A DNA stretch of 64,000 nt from Akkermansia sp. (GTDB lineage: Bacteria; Verrucomicrobiota; Verrucomicrobiia; Verrucomicrobiales; Akkermansiaceae): the NCBI GenBank assembly GCA_017435505.1, contig JAFSEZ010000053.1, positions 27,963-91,962 on the forward strand, read 5' to 3'. Each line of letters begins with the position of its first letter. Positions within the stretch are counted from its first letter, which is position 1. A model generated the notes under the pieces. It worked only from the letters and a program-made list of their open reading frames with translations. It was not told the origin of the DNA and searched no databases. Positions 53,570 to 60,905 of this stretch are shown piece after piece. A program made the position numbers and the translations under genes.

Positions 53570-54988
53570 TCAGGGTTTCACATCATCAGGTGCCAGTTTA
53601 TCAATCGGTTTGCCGTTGAGCTTGCCCGTCTGCGCTTGCAGGAATGCGGTGATGTTCCCCACCGTTTCATCGCTGGCATCTTCTTTGCCCTGGGTCAGAA
53701 TCATGATGCGCACGGCATCTTCCAGCTTATTCACCGAGCCTGTGTGGAAATAAGGCGCAGTGAGCGCCACATTGCGCAGCAGCGGCACGCGGAACATGTC
53801 CTTGTGCGCTTCTTTTTTGGTGAAGTCGGCCAAACCATAGGCGCTTTCTGTGTAATTGGCCGGGGTGGCCAAATCTCGCAGATTGGCGTATGTGTTGATG
53901 TATTCGAAACTCTGCCCGCCCAAGGTGGGGCCGGAGTGGCAGGTAGCGCAGCCTTGTTGTTCGAATGCGAGTTTACCGGCCACAGCAGATTCGCTCAGGG
54001 CAGTCTTGTCTCCTTGCTGGTAGCGGTCGAATGCAGAATCCGGGGTTCTCAGGGTCTTTTCATAAGCGGCGATGGCCTCTGTGATAGTATCTGCGGTGAT
54101 TCCCTTGTCCCCGAATGCTGCCGCAAAGAGAACGGTCAATTCCGGGCTTTGGGCTAATTTTGCGGCAATCTTGTTCCAGTCTTCGGGGTGGGCATAGCCC
54201 ATTTCAACCGGGTTGAGGGGCGGGCCTCCTGCCTGTTCTTTGAGGTCGGCGGCACGGCCATCCCAGAATTGGCGGATATTCGTTTCCGCATTGTACACAG
54301 TGGGGGCATTCACCCCGCCCAACTGCGGCTTGCCATCCGCACCGGGCACGCCTTCAGACTTGGCAAGGTTATCCGTGCCGCCCTTGGTTAAATCATGGCA
54401 GGAGGCACAGGAAACTGCATTGGTGGTGGAAAGACGCCCATCATTGTACAGTAGCTTACCCAGCTGAATCTTGGCGGCATCCTGTGCATTGGCCGGTGCC
54501 GGAGCAGGGGAGATGATACCGTAGCGAACGGAATCTACAGCTTCTGTGCTGTAGAGAGTACGCAGAGTGGCAACGTCCTGCTCCGTCAGCCCGGTGCCCG
54601 GGTGCATCACGCGATAGGCCAGCGGTGGCATGTGCCGGCGCACCAACACCTGATCCATCTTGAGCAAATCCACCGCGCCGGTACGCACGGCGGCATCGGG
54701 GACAAGGCTGAAACTGCGTTGCCCCGCTTCTACGTCTCGCTGCATCATGCCCAGGGACAGAATGTTGAGCAAGGGATTATAGGTGTCTGTGCTGGCTCCG
54801 TGGCAGGCTGCACACTTGGCTTGCAGTGTGGCTTCGGCCTGAGTTTTAGCTTCCGGGGAGCCTGCGGGTGGCGCCGGTGGGGTGTTCATGGCAGCGGCCA
54901 GGTGCAGAAGTCCAAGCGTGCCACCGCCCAGAATGGCTCCGATAGCTCCGGCTCCGATGGCGTATTTGAAAAGAGTTTTTATATCCAT
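53570..54988 (-). CDS. Triheme cytochrome c peroxidase
   Basis: 472 residues anchored by one N-terminal helix (about 8-32). Three heme-c sites: C59xxCH63, C194xxCH198 and C347xxCH351. The last two are the usual di-heme peroxidase (MauG/CcpA-like) pair, with GRLSTTNAVSCASCHDL and FRVPLLRNVALTAPYFHTG. The extra N-terminal heme resembles quinol peroxidases such as E. coli YhjA, so electrons may come from quinol. It would reduce H2O2 in the periplasm, a second peroxide defence beside katA. Confidence 0.9.
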   Translation of the reverse strand: MDIKTLFKYAIGAGAIGAILGGGTLGLLHLAAAMNTPPAPPAGSPEAKTQAEATLQAKCAACHGASTDTYNPLLNILSLGMMQRDVEAGQRSFSLVPDAAVRTGAVDLLKMDQVLVRRHMPPLAYRVMHPGTGLTEQDVATLRTLYSTEAVDSVRYGIISPAPAPANAQDAAKIQLGKLLYNDGRLSTTNAVSCASCHDLTKGGTDNLAKSEGVPGADGKPQLGGVNAPTVYNAETNIRQFWDGRAADLKEQAGGPPLNPVEMGYAHPEDWNKIAAKLAQSPELTVLFAAAFGDKGITADTITEAIAAYEKTLRTPDSAFDRYQQGDKTALSESAVAGKLAFEQQGCATCHSGPTLGGQSFEYINTYANLRDLATPANYTESAYGLADFTKKEAHKDMFRVPLLRNVALTAPYFHTGSVNKLEDAVRIMILTQGKEDASDETVGNITAFLQAQTGKLNGKPIDKLAPDDVKP

Positions 54989-55012
54989 GCACTGAGAAGA
55001 TGTTGCGCTCTT

Positions 55013-55040
55013 AGTCTACCATTTTGCCGTGCGTTCGCAA
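55013..55040 (-). promoter_or_regulatory. Promoter of the cytochrome c peroxidase gene
   Basis: Minus strand TTGCGA (55040-55035), 16 bases, TAGACT (55018-55013); leader of about 17 bases. No TTAGAAT-type box seen. Confidence 0.5.
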
Positions 55041-55091
55041 GAAAATTGCGCACATAACCCCACAAAATCGAAAAGAATGCGAGATTAAGTT

Positions 55092-55119
55092 TTGACTTGG
55101 TGTCACAAAGGCGTATACT
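55092..55119 (+). promoter_or_regulatory. Promoter of the AHCY-like gene
   Basis: TTGACT (55092-55097), 16 bases, TATACT (55114-55119); leader about 15 bases. Confidence 0.65.
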
Positions 55120-55140
55120 GCTCGTGTTGGATGGTGTGCT

Positions 55141-56208
55141 ATGAATGATAAGCTTACATCGCTCCGTGAATACTTGCTTCAATTTTACCCGCCCGAAGAG
55201 TGGCCTACATTGCTGAATCAGGCCGAGGAATGGGTGCAAACGCGCCCCTTGGATGGTTTGCGTGTGTTGGATGCCACACCGCTTTTTCGCAACACCTTGG
55301 CAAAGTTCATGGCATTGATGGCCGCCGGGGCAGAGGTGTACATTCCTTGGCGTTCCTCCTTGCCTGCCGATGCAGAGGTGGTGGCTCAGTTGGCAGATTT
55401 TGGCATTGGCCGCGCTTTGCGCGAAGACAAAAACTTTGATATTGTGCTGGACTGTGCCGGGGACCATTGTCGTCTGCATCCCAAGCTGGGGAGCTGCGAG
55501 CTCACCCGCACGGGTGTATTGCGATACGAACGCGCCGGCTTCCCGGTGTTCCTTGCTGATTCCGGGCGTATCAAACACATTGAAACATTGCTGGGAACGG
55601 GAGAGAGCTTCTTCCGTGCGCTGCGCCACTTGGGCTATCACGATATAGCAGGCCGCCACTTGCTTGTTGTGGGCTACGGCAAGGTGGGGCGCGGGGTGGT
55701 ATATTATGCGCGCCGCTTCGGCATGCGTGTCACCGTGGCAGATGTGGTGGATAAATCCGGGGTGCTGCCGCCGGATGTTGATTTTGTGCAGGCAGATGAT
55801 ACTGCGGCCATGGCGAAGGCTGCTATGCGGGCATGGTGCGTGGTGAGTGTGACCGGCCGACTGGGGGCGTTGCGCCGCAGGTTGCCTGTGGCGCAGTTGC
55901 TGGCATCCGAGGTGCTTTTGGCTTCTCTCGGTGTGGAAGATGAATTCGGCCCGGAAATCCCCGAACAACGCGTGCTTAACCACAAGCGCCCCCTCAATTT
56001 TATGTTGTCGGAGCCTACTGCCATGCGCTTTATTGAAACGACCATGGCCTTGCACAATGCCTGTGCGCTGGAGCTGCTCACCGCAGATTTGCCGCACGAC
56101 TGCATGCTCCCCCCGCCGGACGTGGAGGAGCGCCTTCTGCGCGTTGCTTGTGAAAAAGGCATAATCGGCAAGGAACTGGAGCTCGCTGAGGCAGATGCCG
56201 CAGTGTAA
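55141..56208 (+). CDS. AHCY-like NAD-binding protein without apparent catalytic residues
   Basis: 355 residues. Distant S-adenosylhomocysteine hydrolase-like fold: TPLFRNTLAKFMALMAAGAEVYIP corresponds to the start of the substrate domain, FDIVLDCAGDHC to the LDDGGD loop, LLVVGYGKVGRGVVYYARRFGMRVTVADV (about 174-202) is the NAD Rossmann core. By eye, the human K186, D190 and N191 correspond to Ile, Glu and Thr here, and the loop Asp to Cys. So it probably does not hydrolyse SAH; a regulatory or dehydrogenase-like role is possible. Monocistronic. Comparison is from memory, not an alignment program. Confidence 0.7.
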   Translation: MNDKLTSLREYLLQFYPPEEWPTLLNQAEEWVQTRPLDGLRVLDATPLFRNTLAKFMALMAAGAEVYIPWRSSLPADAEVVAQLADFGIGRALREDKNFDIVLDCAGDHCRLHPKLGSCELTRTGVLRYERAGFPVFLADSGRIKHIETLLGTGESFFRALRHLGYHDIAGRHLLVVGYGKVGRGVVYYARRFGMRVTVADVVDKSGVLPPDVDFVQADDTAAMAKAAMRAWCVVSVTGRLGALRRRLPVAQLLASEVLLASLGVEDEFGPEIPEQRVLNHKRPLNFMLSEPTAMRFIETTMALHNACALELLTADLPHDCMLPPPDVEERLLRVACEKGIIGKELELAEADAAV

Positions 56209-56241
56209 CACCATTGTTACACTGCCTGACAAAGCACATTC

Positions 56242-56270
56242 TTGACACTTGCGTGGCAGCTACCTACAAT
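56242..56270 (+). promoter_or_regulatory. Promoter of membrane-protein gene at 56278, predicted leaderless
   Basis: TTGACA (56242-56247), 17 bases, TACAAT (56265-56270), 7 bases to the ATG at 56278. The best match to consensus among the leaderless-type promoters. Confidence 0.75.
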
Positions 56271-56277
56271 ACATGCC

Positions 56278-57408
56278 ATGCTTCACAAGTTGCTCATTGC
56301 TCTGCGCATCCTTTTTGTTACGGCGGGGGCCCTAGCCTTGCTCTTTGTTCTCTCTTTCCCGGATTCTATCATCCCGCCACACCCCATGTATGAATACATG
56401 GAGGGTATTACCGCCAAGGATGTCAAACCTTGGATTTGGTTGGCGCCTTTGCTGCTCATGGAGTTTTTCGATGTGTTGGGCCCTCGCCGCAATCTGGTCT
56501 GGTTCGTTTCCCTCTTTATTGTACTCTTGGCAGGATTGATCGCGTGGCCTGTGATTGAGTCCACCTACCCGGAATTATTGTACCCTACCTTTGCGTATGA
56601 GGATGGTAAGCTCTCTGCCGGCCTTGGCTGGTTGGCTGTCATTACCTTTGGCAGCATCTTATTCCGCGGTGTGCTCCTCTCATTCCTCTGTCGCGGGCCT
56701 GAGCGCTCGGATGATTCTGAGCTTAATAGCGTGGATTCCACCGTCCTTGATCCTGCCACTGCGCGCACCGTGCGTGAAATTGCTGCTGCCCCCGTGCGGG
56801 TGAAGCCCCGCTTCCTCTTTGGGGAGGCAGACCACGGGCTCATTGCTCGTTTTGGCGTTTTCATGCGCCGCTTGGTGTTCCGCAGTCGGGTGCGTACCGG
56901 GCTTTTCTTCGCTGCCGGGGTGCTGCTGCTTGGCTGGTTCTGCTTTTATCCCCGCCCGGATGCTCAGCAAGCATTGGAGCGTGATTTGCGGCGCCTGCAA
57001 GAGCACGTGCTCCTCCCCGGTGGCTCCATGCGCGCCACCACTTCGGCGGTTCATGCTGCTTACCGTGTCATGAAATACGTGTCTGACCACGAATCCTTTG
57101 CCGGATTTACCCGCCAACAAGCTGAAAAATGGTTGCGCCTGGATAAGATGACCTCCCCCTCCTATCTCGCGGTCTTGCGAGATGAAACGGATCGCCCCCT
57201 TGCATCGGTCGATGATGCGTTTGAAAGCCGCACCCGTTTCCTCACTGTGACGGATGGTATTCGCACCGCAGTCCTTTTCATTCGCACCAACGAGAAGGGG
57301 GATGTTATCAATATCTCAGAGGTACAGGATGCCGGCTGGAATGCTGTTGCCGATGACCTTCGCCGCCGCTTCGGTAATGATATTGATACCCGAATTTTAA
57401 GTCGTTGA
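56278..57408 (+). CDS. Membrane protein of unknown function
   Basis: 376 residues. Hydrophobic helices at about 8-27, 52-70, 76-95, 119-142 and 214-232, then a C-terminal soluble part (about 240-376) rich in charged helices and a short beta region (LTVTDGIRTAVLFIRTN). I recognise no family. The ATG at 56278 is set by the promoter; an in-frame start at 56242 would lie in the -35. Monocistronic, upstream of rplS. Confidence 0.65.
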   Translation: MLHKLLIALRILFVTAGALALLFVLSFPDSIIPPHPMYEYMEGITAKDVKPWIWLAPLLLMEFFDVLGPRRNLVWFVSLFIVLLAGLIAWPVIESTYPELLYPTFAYEDGKLSAGLGWLAVITFGSILFRGVLLSFLCRGPERSDDSELNSVDSTVLDPATARTVREIAAAPVRVKPRFLFGEADHGLIARFGVFMRRLVFRSRVRTGLFFAAGVLLLGWFCFYPRPDAQQALERDLRRLQEHVLLPGGSMRATTSAVHAAYRVMKYVSDHESFAGFTRQQAEKWLRLDKMTSPSYLAVLRDETDRPLASVDDAFESRTRFLTVTDGIRTAVLFIRTNEKGDVINISEVQDAGWNAVADDLRRRFGNDIDTRILSR

Positions 57409-57426
57409 TACCCTATGAAAATGCAC

Positions 57427-57449
57427 TTAATGCAAAAAAAATGCATTAA
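57427..57449. promoter_or_regulatory. Inverted repeat upstream of the rplS promoter
   Basis: TTAATGCA and TGCATTAA (57427-57434, 57442-57449) separated by seven A. It ends 14 bases before the -35, where UP elements or an activator site lie; it is also just after the membrane-protein stop. Confidence 0.45.
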
Positions 57450-57463
57450 ATCACAAATTTGGG

Positions 57464-57492
57464 TTGCCAAGAACGTAAAAATCGTGTAGACT
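57464..57492 (+). promoter_or_regulatory. rplS promoter
   Basis: TTGCCA (57464-57469), 17 bases, TAGACT (57487-57492). Predicted start near 57499, leader of about 77 bases. Confidence 0.65.
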
Positions 57493-57505
57493 GACGCACC
57501 CGCCA

Positions 57506-57542
57506 GAGCCGGAAGGCTCATCGTGTACAGGGCCGAAAGGCC
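57506..57542 (+). promoter_or_regulatory. Two tetraloop hairpins in the rplS leader
   Basis: GAGCC-GGAA-GGCTC (57506-57519) and GGCC-GAAA-GGCC (57531-57542), both with GNRA loops. Such tandem stems in a ribosomal-protein leader could bind the protein product for autoregulation. The SD AAGGAG follows. Confidence 0.5.
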
Positions 57543-57575
57543 ACTAAACCATTTACTAAACAAGAAGGAGATAAG

Positions 57576-57920
57576 ATGAACATTCTCGATACCATCGAAA
57601 AAGAACAGCTGAAGGACAATGTAACTCCCTTCAACGTCGGCGATACCGTCAAGGTGCACTGCCGCGTGATCGAAGGCGGCAAGGAACGCGTGCAGATTTT
57701 CCAGGGCATCGTCATTGGTAAGCGCGGTTCCGGCGTGAACGAGGCTTTCACCGTTCGTAAGATTGCATACGGCGAAGGCGTGGAGCGCTCTTTCCCCCTG
57801 CACACCCCCAAGATTGCTAAGATTGAGGTCGTGACCCGCGGTAAAGTTCGCCGCGCCAAGCTCAACTACCTGCGCAGCCGCGTTGGTAAGGAAGCTGTCA
57901 CCGTCAAGACCGCTCGCTAA
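57576..57920 (+). CDS. rplS: 50S ribosomal protein L19
   Basis: 114 residues, at the 30S-50S interface near helix 14 of 16S and L14. Characteristic [54 protein letters not shown] strong SD AAGGAG lies 8 bases before the ATG, in contrast to many genes in this window. Monocistronic here; trmD and rimM, its usual neighbours, are absent. Confidence 0.97.
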   Translation: MNILDTIEKEQLKDNVTPFNVGDTVKVHCRVIEGGKERVQIFQGIVIGKRGSGVNEAFTVRKIAYGEGVERSFPLHTPKIAKIEVVTRGKVRRAKLNYLRSRVGKEAVTVKTAR

Positions 57921-57965
57921 TTTTCCACTTCCTGCACACCCGCAGGAATTGCAACTGAACAGGCT

Positions 57966-57997
57966 CCTCGCTTGCTACGCGCAAGCGGGGGTCTTTT
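57966..57997 (+). terminator. rplS intrinsic terminator
   Basis: 10-bp stem CCTCGCTTGC/GCAAGCGGGG (57966-57975 with 57981-57990, one G-U), 5-base loop, then GTCTTTTT. Confidence 0.88.
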
Positions 57998-58129
57998 TGT
58001 TTGCATGAGTGCCCACACGCTTCTTGTGCCACATCAAGATTGGTAGCGGGCTTGTTTTTTTCGGCGTTGCTTCTTCAATCGCGTTGAGCTGCGTCCGATT
58101 CCTTTGTCTGGTGACTCCGCAATTCGCCC

Positions 58130-58158
58130 TTGACGCGAGCGGGGTCTACATGTTAAAG
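58130..58158 (+). promoter_or_regulatory. recJ promoter, predicted leaderless
   Basis: TTGACG (58130-58135), 17 bases, TTAAAG (58153-58158, only 3 of 6 consensus), then 8 bases to the ATG at 58167. Confidence 0.4.
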
Positions 58159-58166
58159 TGACAGGC

Positions 58167-59876
58167 ATGAGTACGAAGTTCTGTTGGGAATTGCGCCCGA
58201 CAGAAGGAGATGCCGACTTTGGCGAAGCGTTGAACAGTCAGCTGCCCCTGCTGGTGAGGCGATTGTTGGCACAGAGGGGTATATCCGGGCAAGCGGGCGC
58301 AGAGCGGTTTCTGTGGCCGCGACTAGCTGATTTGAGCGACCCGTTTGACATGCGGGAGATGGATGCTGCCGTGGAACGCATATTTCGCGCAGTTGATACG
58401 GGGGAGCATGTCTGCATCTATGGTGATTATGATGTGGATGGTGTCAGCTCCGTTACCCTGTTGCATGCGATTTTGACTGCTTACGGCGTGCAGGTGGACT
58501 GTTTTATACCCGTGCGCACACGCGAGGGGTATGGTCTCAGCATGGTGGGTATTGAGCGTGCCATTGACATATGCGGGGAAAAACCCTCCCTTATCATTAC
58601 CGTAGACTGTGGTACATCTTCTGTTGATGAGATTTCATGGCTCAACAGCCAAGGTATAGATGTAGTAGTGCTGGATCACCACGAAGCCAGCGTGCATGGC
58701 CGCCCCCCGGCGGTAGCAGTCGTTAATGCCAAGCTGGAGACGGATAGCCCTTTCACCTATTTGTGCAGTGCAGGCGTGGTGTTCAAACTGGCACACGCAA
58801 TGCTCAAGCGCCGCCGCTTGCCTGATTTTGACCTGCGCCATTACTTGGATGTCGTGGCCATTGCCACCGTGGCAGACATTGTGCCTTTGGTGGATGAAAA
58901 TCGCTTGCTCACTCGCCATGGCCTGCGAGTCATGGGGCAGGGGGGCAATGTGGGCTTGCGTGCACTCAATGAAGTGACCGGCTTGAACCGCCCACCCAGC
59001 GCAGGTCACGTCTCCTTCCGCATTGGCCCGCGCCTCAATGCTGCGGGTCGCATGGACTCCCCGCGCGATGCGCTGGATTTGCTGATGACTCGTGATAATG
59101 AGCGTGCCATGCAGTTAGCTCAATGCCTGGAAGCTCACAATCGCGCTCGCCAACAGGAGGAAGAGAAGATTCGGGCCGAAGCGCAGCAAATGCTCGAAAC
59201 TCACTTCTCCCCCGCCACGGATAGAGTCATTGTGCTGGGCTCCCGCTCGTGGCATCCCGGAGTTGTTGGGATTGTGGCATCCTTGCTCATGCGCCGTTTC
59301 CACAAGCCCACATTCATCATTTCTCTTGATGAACAGGGGATTGGTAAAGGCTCCGGCCGCTCAGTGCCCGGTGTTTCCTTGGTGCAGGCTCTGCATGCTT
59401 GTGCGGATACGATTATCTCCGGCGGTGGCCACGAAATGGCAGCCGGGTTGGTGATTCACGAGGACAGAATTGATGACTTCCGCCGCGCATTTGATGCCTT
59501 CGTGCGCGACCACGTGAGTGCCGATCAACTGCACCCTGTGCTGAGAGTGGATGCCGAGGTGCGCTTCGAGGAGCTTACGATGGATTTGCTCGACAGTTAC
59601 GAGTTACTTGAGCCGTTTGGTAATGCCAATCCTCAGCCTGTCTTTATGAGCCGGCACGTCATGCTCTCTGATGCACCGCGCCACCTTCAGGGAAATCACC
59701 TGCGCCTTTTTTTGCGCCAAGGTGCTGTTGAATGCGATGCCATGTACTTCAACGGCGGAAATCAGACGCTGCCGGACCCGCCTTGGGATATAGCTTATAC
59801 CATTGATCGCAACGTGTGGCGTGGCCGTTCTTCCCTGTCCATGTCCATTCAAGATATTCGCCCCTGCCAAGATTAG
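58167..59876 (+). CDS. recJ: Single-stranded-DNA-specific exonuclease RecJ
   Basis: 5'-3' ssDNA exonuclease for recombination and mismatch repair. 569 residues from the ATG at 58167 (a GTG three codons earlier lies in the promoter). DHH motifs: IYGDYDVDGVSSVTLLHA (about 85-102), DCGTSSVDEI, VLDHHEAS (about 172-179), ATVADIVPLVDENR. The DHHA1 part has GSRSWHPGVVGIVASLLM and SGGGHEMAAGL, followed by an OB fold (residues about 460-560). It is 8 bases upstream of the HELTH protein gene. Confidence 0.95.
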   Translation: MSTKFCWELRPTEGDADFGEALNSQLPLLVRRLLAQRGISGQAGAERFLWPRLADLSDPFDMREMDAAVERIFRAVDTGEHVCIYGDYDVDGVSSVTLLHAILTAYGVQVDCFIPVRTREGYGLSMVGIERAIDICGEKPSLIITVDCGTSSVDEISWLNSQGIDVVVLDHHEASVHGRPPAVAVVNAKLETDSPFTYLCSAGVVFKLAHAMLKRRRLPDFDLRHYLDVVAIATVADIVPLVDENRLLTRHGLRVMGQGGNVGLRALNEVTGLNRPPSAGHVSFRIGPRLNAAGRMDSPRDALDLLMTRDNERAMQLAQCLEAHNRARQQEEEKIRAEAQQMLETHFSPATDRVIVLGSRSWHPGVVGIVASLLMRRFHKPTFIISLDEQGIGKGSGRSVPGVSLVQALHACADTIISGGGHEMAAGLVIHEDRIDDFRRAFDAFVRDHVSADQLHPVLRVDAEVRFEELTMDLLDSYELLEPFGNANPQPVFMSRHVMLSDAPRHLQGNHLRLFLRQGAVECDAMYFNGGNQTLPDPPWDIAYTIDRNVWRGRSSLSMSIQDIRPCQD

Positions 59877-59884
59877 TTGCCCTC

Positions 59885-60811
59885 ATGCTGCCTCGCAATA
59901 CCAGACGCTCAAGCACCCCCGAGTATGGAGATTGGCGCCGCCCTGTTTCCCGACCCGAGGAGGTGGAACATCTGCCCAATCCGCCTGTATCTGTGTGGAA
60001 AAAAATGCAGATGCGAGTGGAGTATTTGCAGTCTGTTCCTTCCCAACGCTGGAATGCTCCGTTTAATATGGAGGATGAGGAGGTGCCGGTTATTCCCATT
60101 CGCGGTTGGCCGTGCTTCTTGCGCCGAGTGATTGCGGTGTTCTTTCTGCTGCCTCTGTCTGTAGTGATGGTGTTTGCTCTGCTGATACAGCTGTACCATG
60201 CGGCACCGGCTGTCAGCTCCGTCCGCTTTTGGCTCAGCGAGCCTATTTGGTTCACGCTCATGGGGGGCGCAACCTTTTTTGCCCTGATGATTTCACGCGT
60301 GTTTGAGCCCGTGCTGGTCTACGTTTATGTGCTGGGGCATGAGCTCACACATGCCATTGCGGCCAAGCTGTGTTTTGGCCACGTGCGTTCGTTTAAAATT
60401 GATTTTGATGGCGGCTACGTGGAAACGGATACGGATAATTTGTTCATTGCGCTGGCTCCCTATTTCGCACCATTGTGGATGCTTTGCTGGTTGGGCGCTC
60501 TGTGGCTGGTGAATTGGGCGTTCCCCTTTGCGGCATACCTGCCTTGGTTCTACGCCGGCTTTGGATTCTGGTGGTCTTTTCACATCTACTGGACTATCTG
60601 GGTTATCCCACGCGAACAACCGGATATGATAGAGAATGGCTTGCTGTTCTCTATGCTGATTATCATCCTGATGAATATTTTGCTGCTCATCATCATTCTC
60701 TGCTGCTTTGATGTCGTTTCTCCCTCCGGTTATCTGGCGGATTTTGTCTCCTCTGCACAGCGGATCTGGGACGCGCTGAAAGATTGTTGGCTGCTGCTGA
60801 TGCAACGCTGA
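59885..60811 (+). CDS. Membrane protein with HELTH zinc-protease motif
   Basis: 308 residues. A charged N-terminal 85 residues is followed by membrane helices at about 88-108, 122-145, 195-215, 220-245 and 260-280. VYVLGHELTHAIAAKLCFGHVRSF (about 152-175) contains HEXXH within a membrane segment, the mark of intramembrane or M50-like/SPP-type metalloproteases; a later Asp (FIALAPYFAPLW region lacks one) is not certain. It could be a site-2-type protease or an M50-like pseudoenzyme. Co-transcribed with recJ by spacing of 8 bases. Confidence 0.65.
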   Translation: MLPRNTRRSSTPEYGDWRRPVSRPEEVEHLPNPPVSVWKKMQMRVEYLQSVPSQRWNAPFNMEDEEVPVIPIRGWPCFLRRVIAVFFLLPLSVVMVFALLIQLYHAAPAVSSVRFWLSEPIWFTLMGGATFFALMISRVFEPVLVYVYVLGHELTHAIAAKLCFGHVRSFKIDFDGGYVETDTDNLFIALAPYFAPLWMLCWLGALWLVNWAFPFAAYLPWFYAGFGFWWSFHIYWTIWVIPREQPDMIENGLLFSMLIIILMNILLLIIILCCFDVVSPSGYLADFVSSAQRIWDALKDCWLLLMQR

Positions 60812-60905
60812 TGTTTATGTGGCGAATTTGCCACATTGACTGTGGCTGATTGTTCACAGTAGCAAGCGTGCAATGCCTCCCGCTCTGTGGTAAAAGGGAG
60901 GTGTT

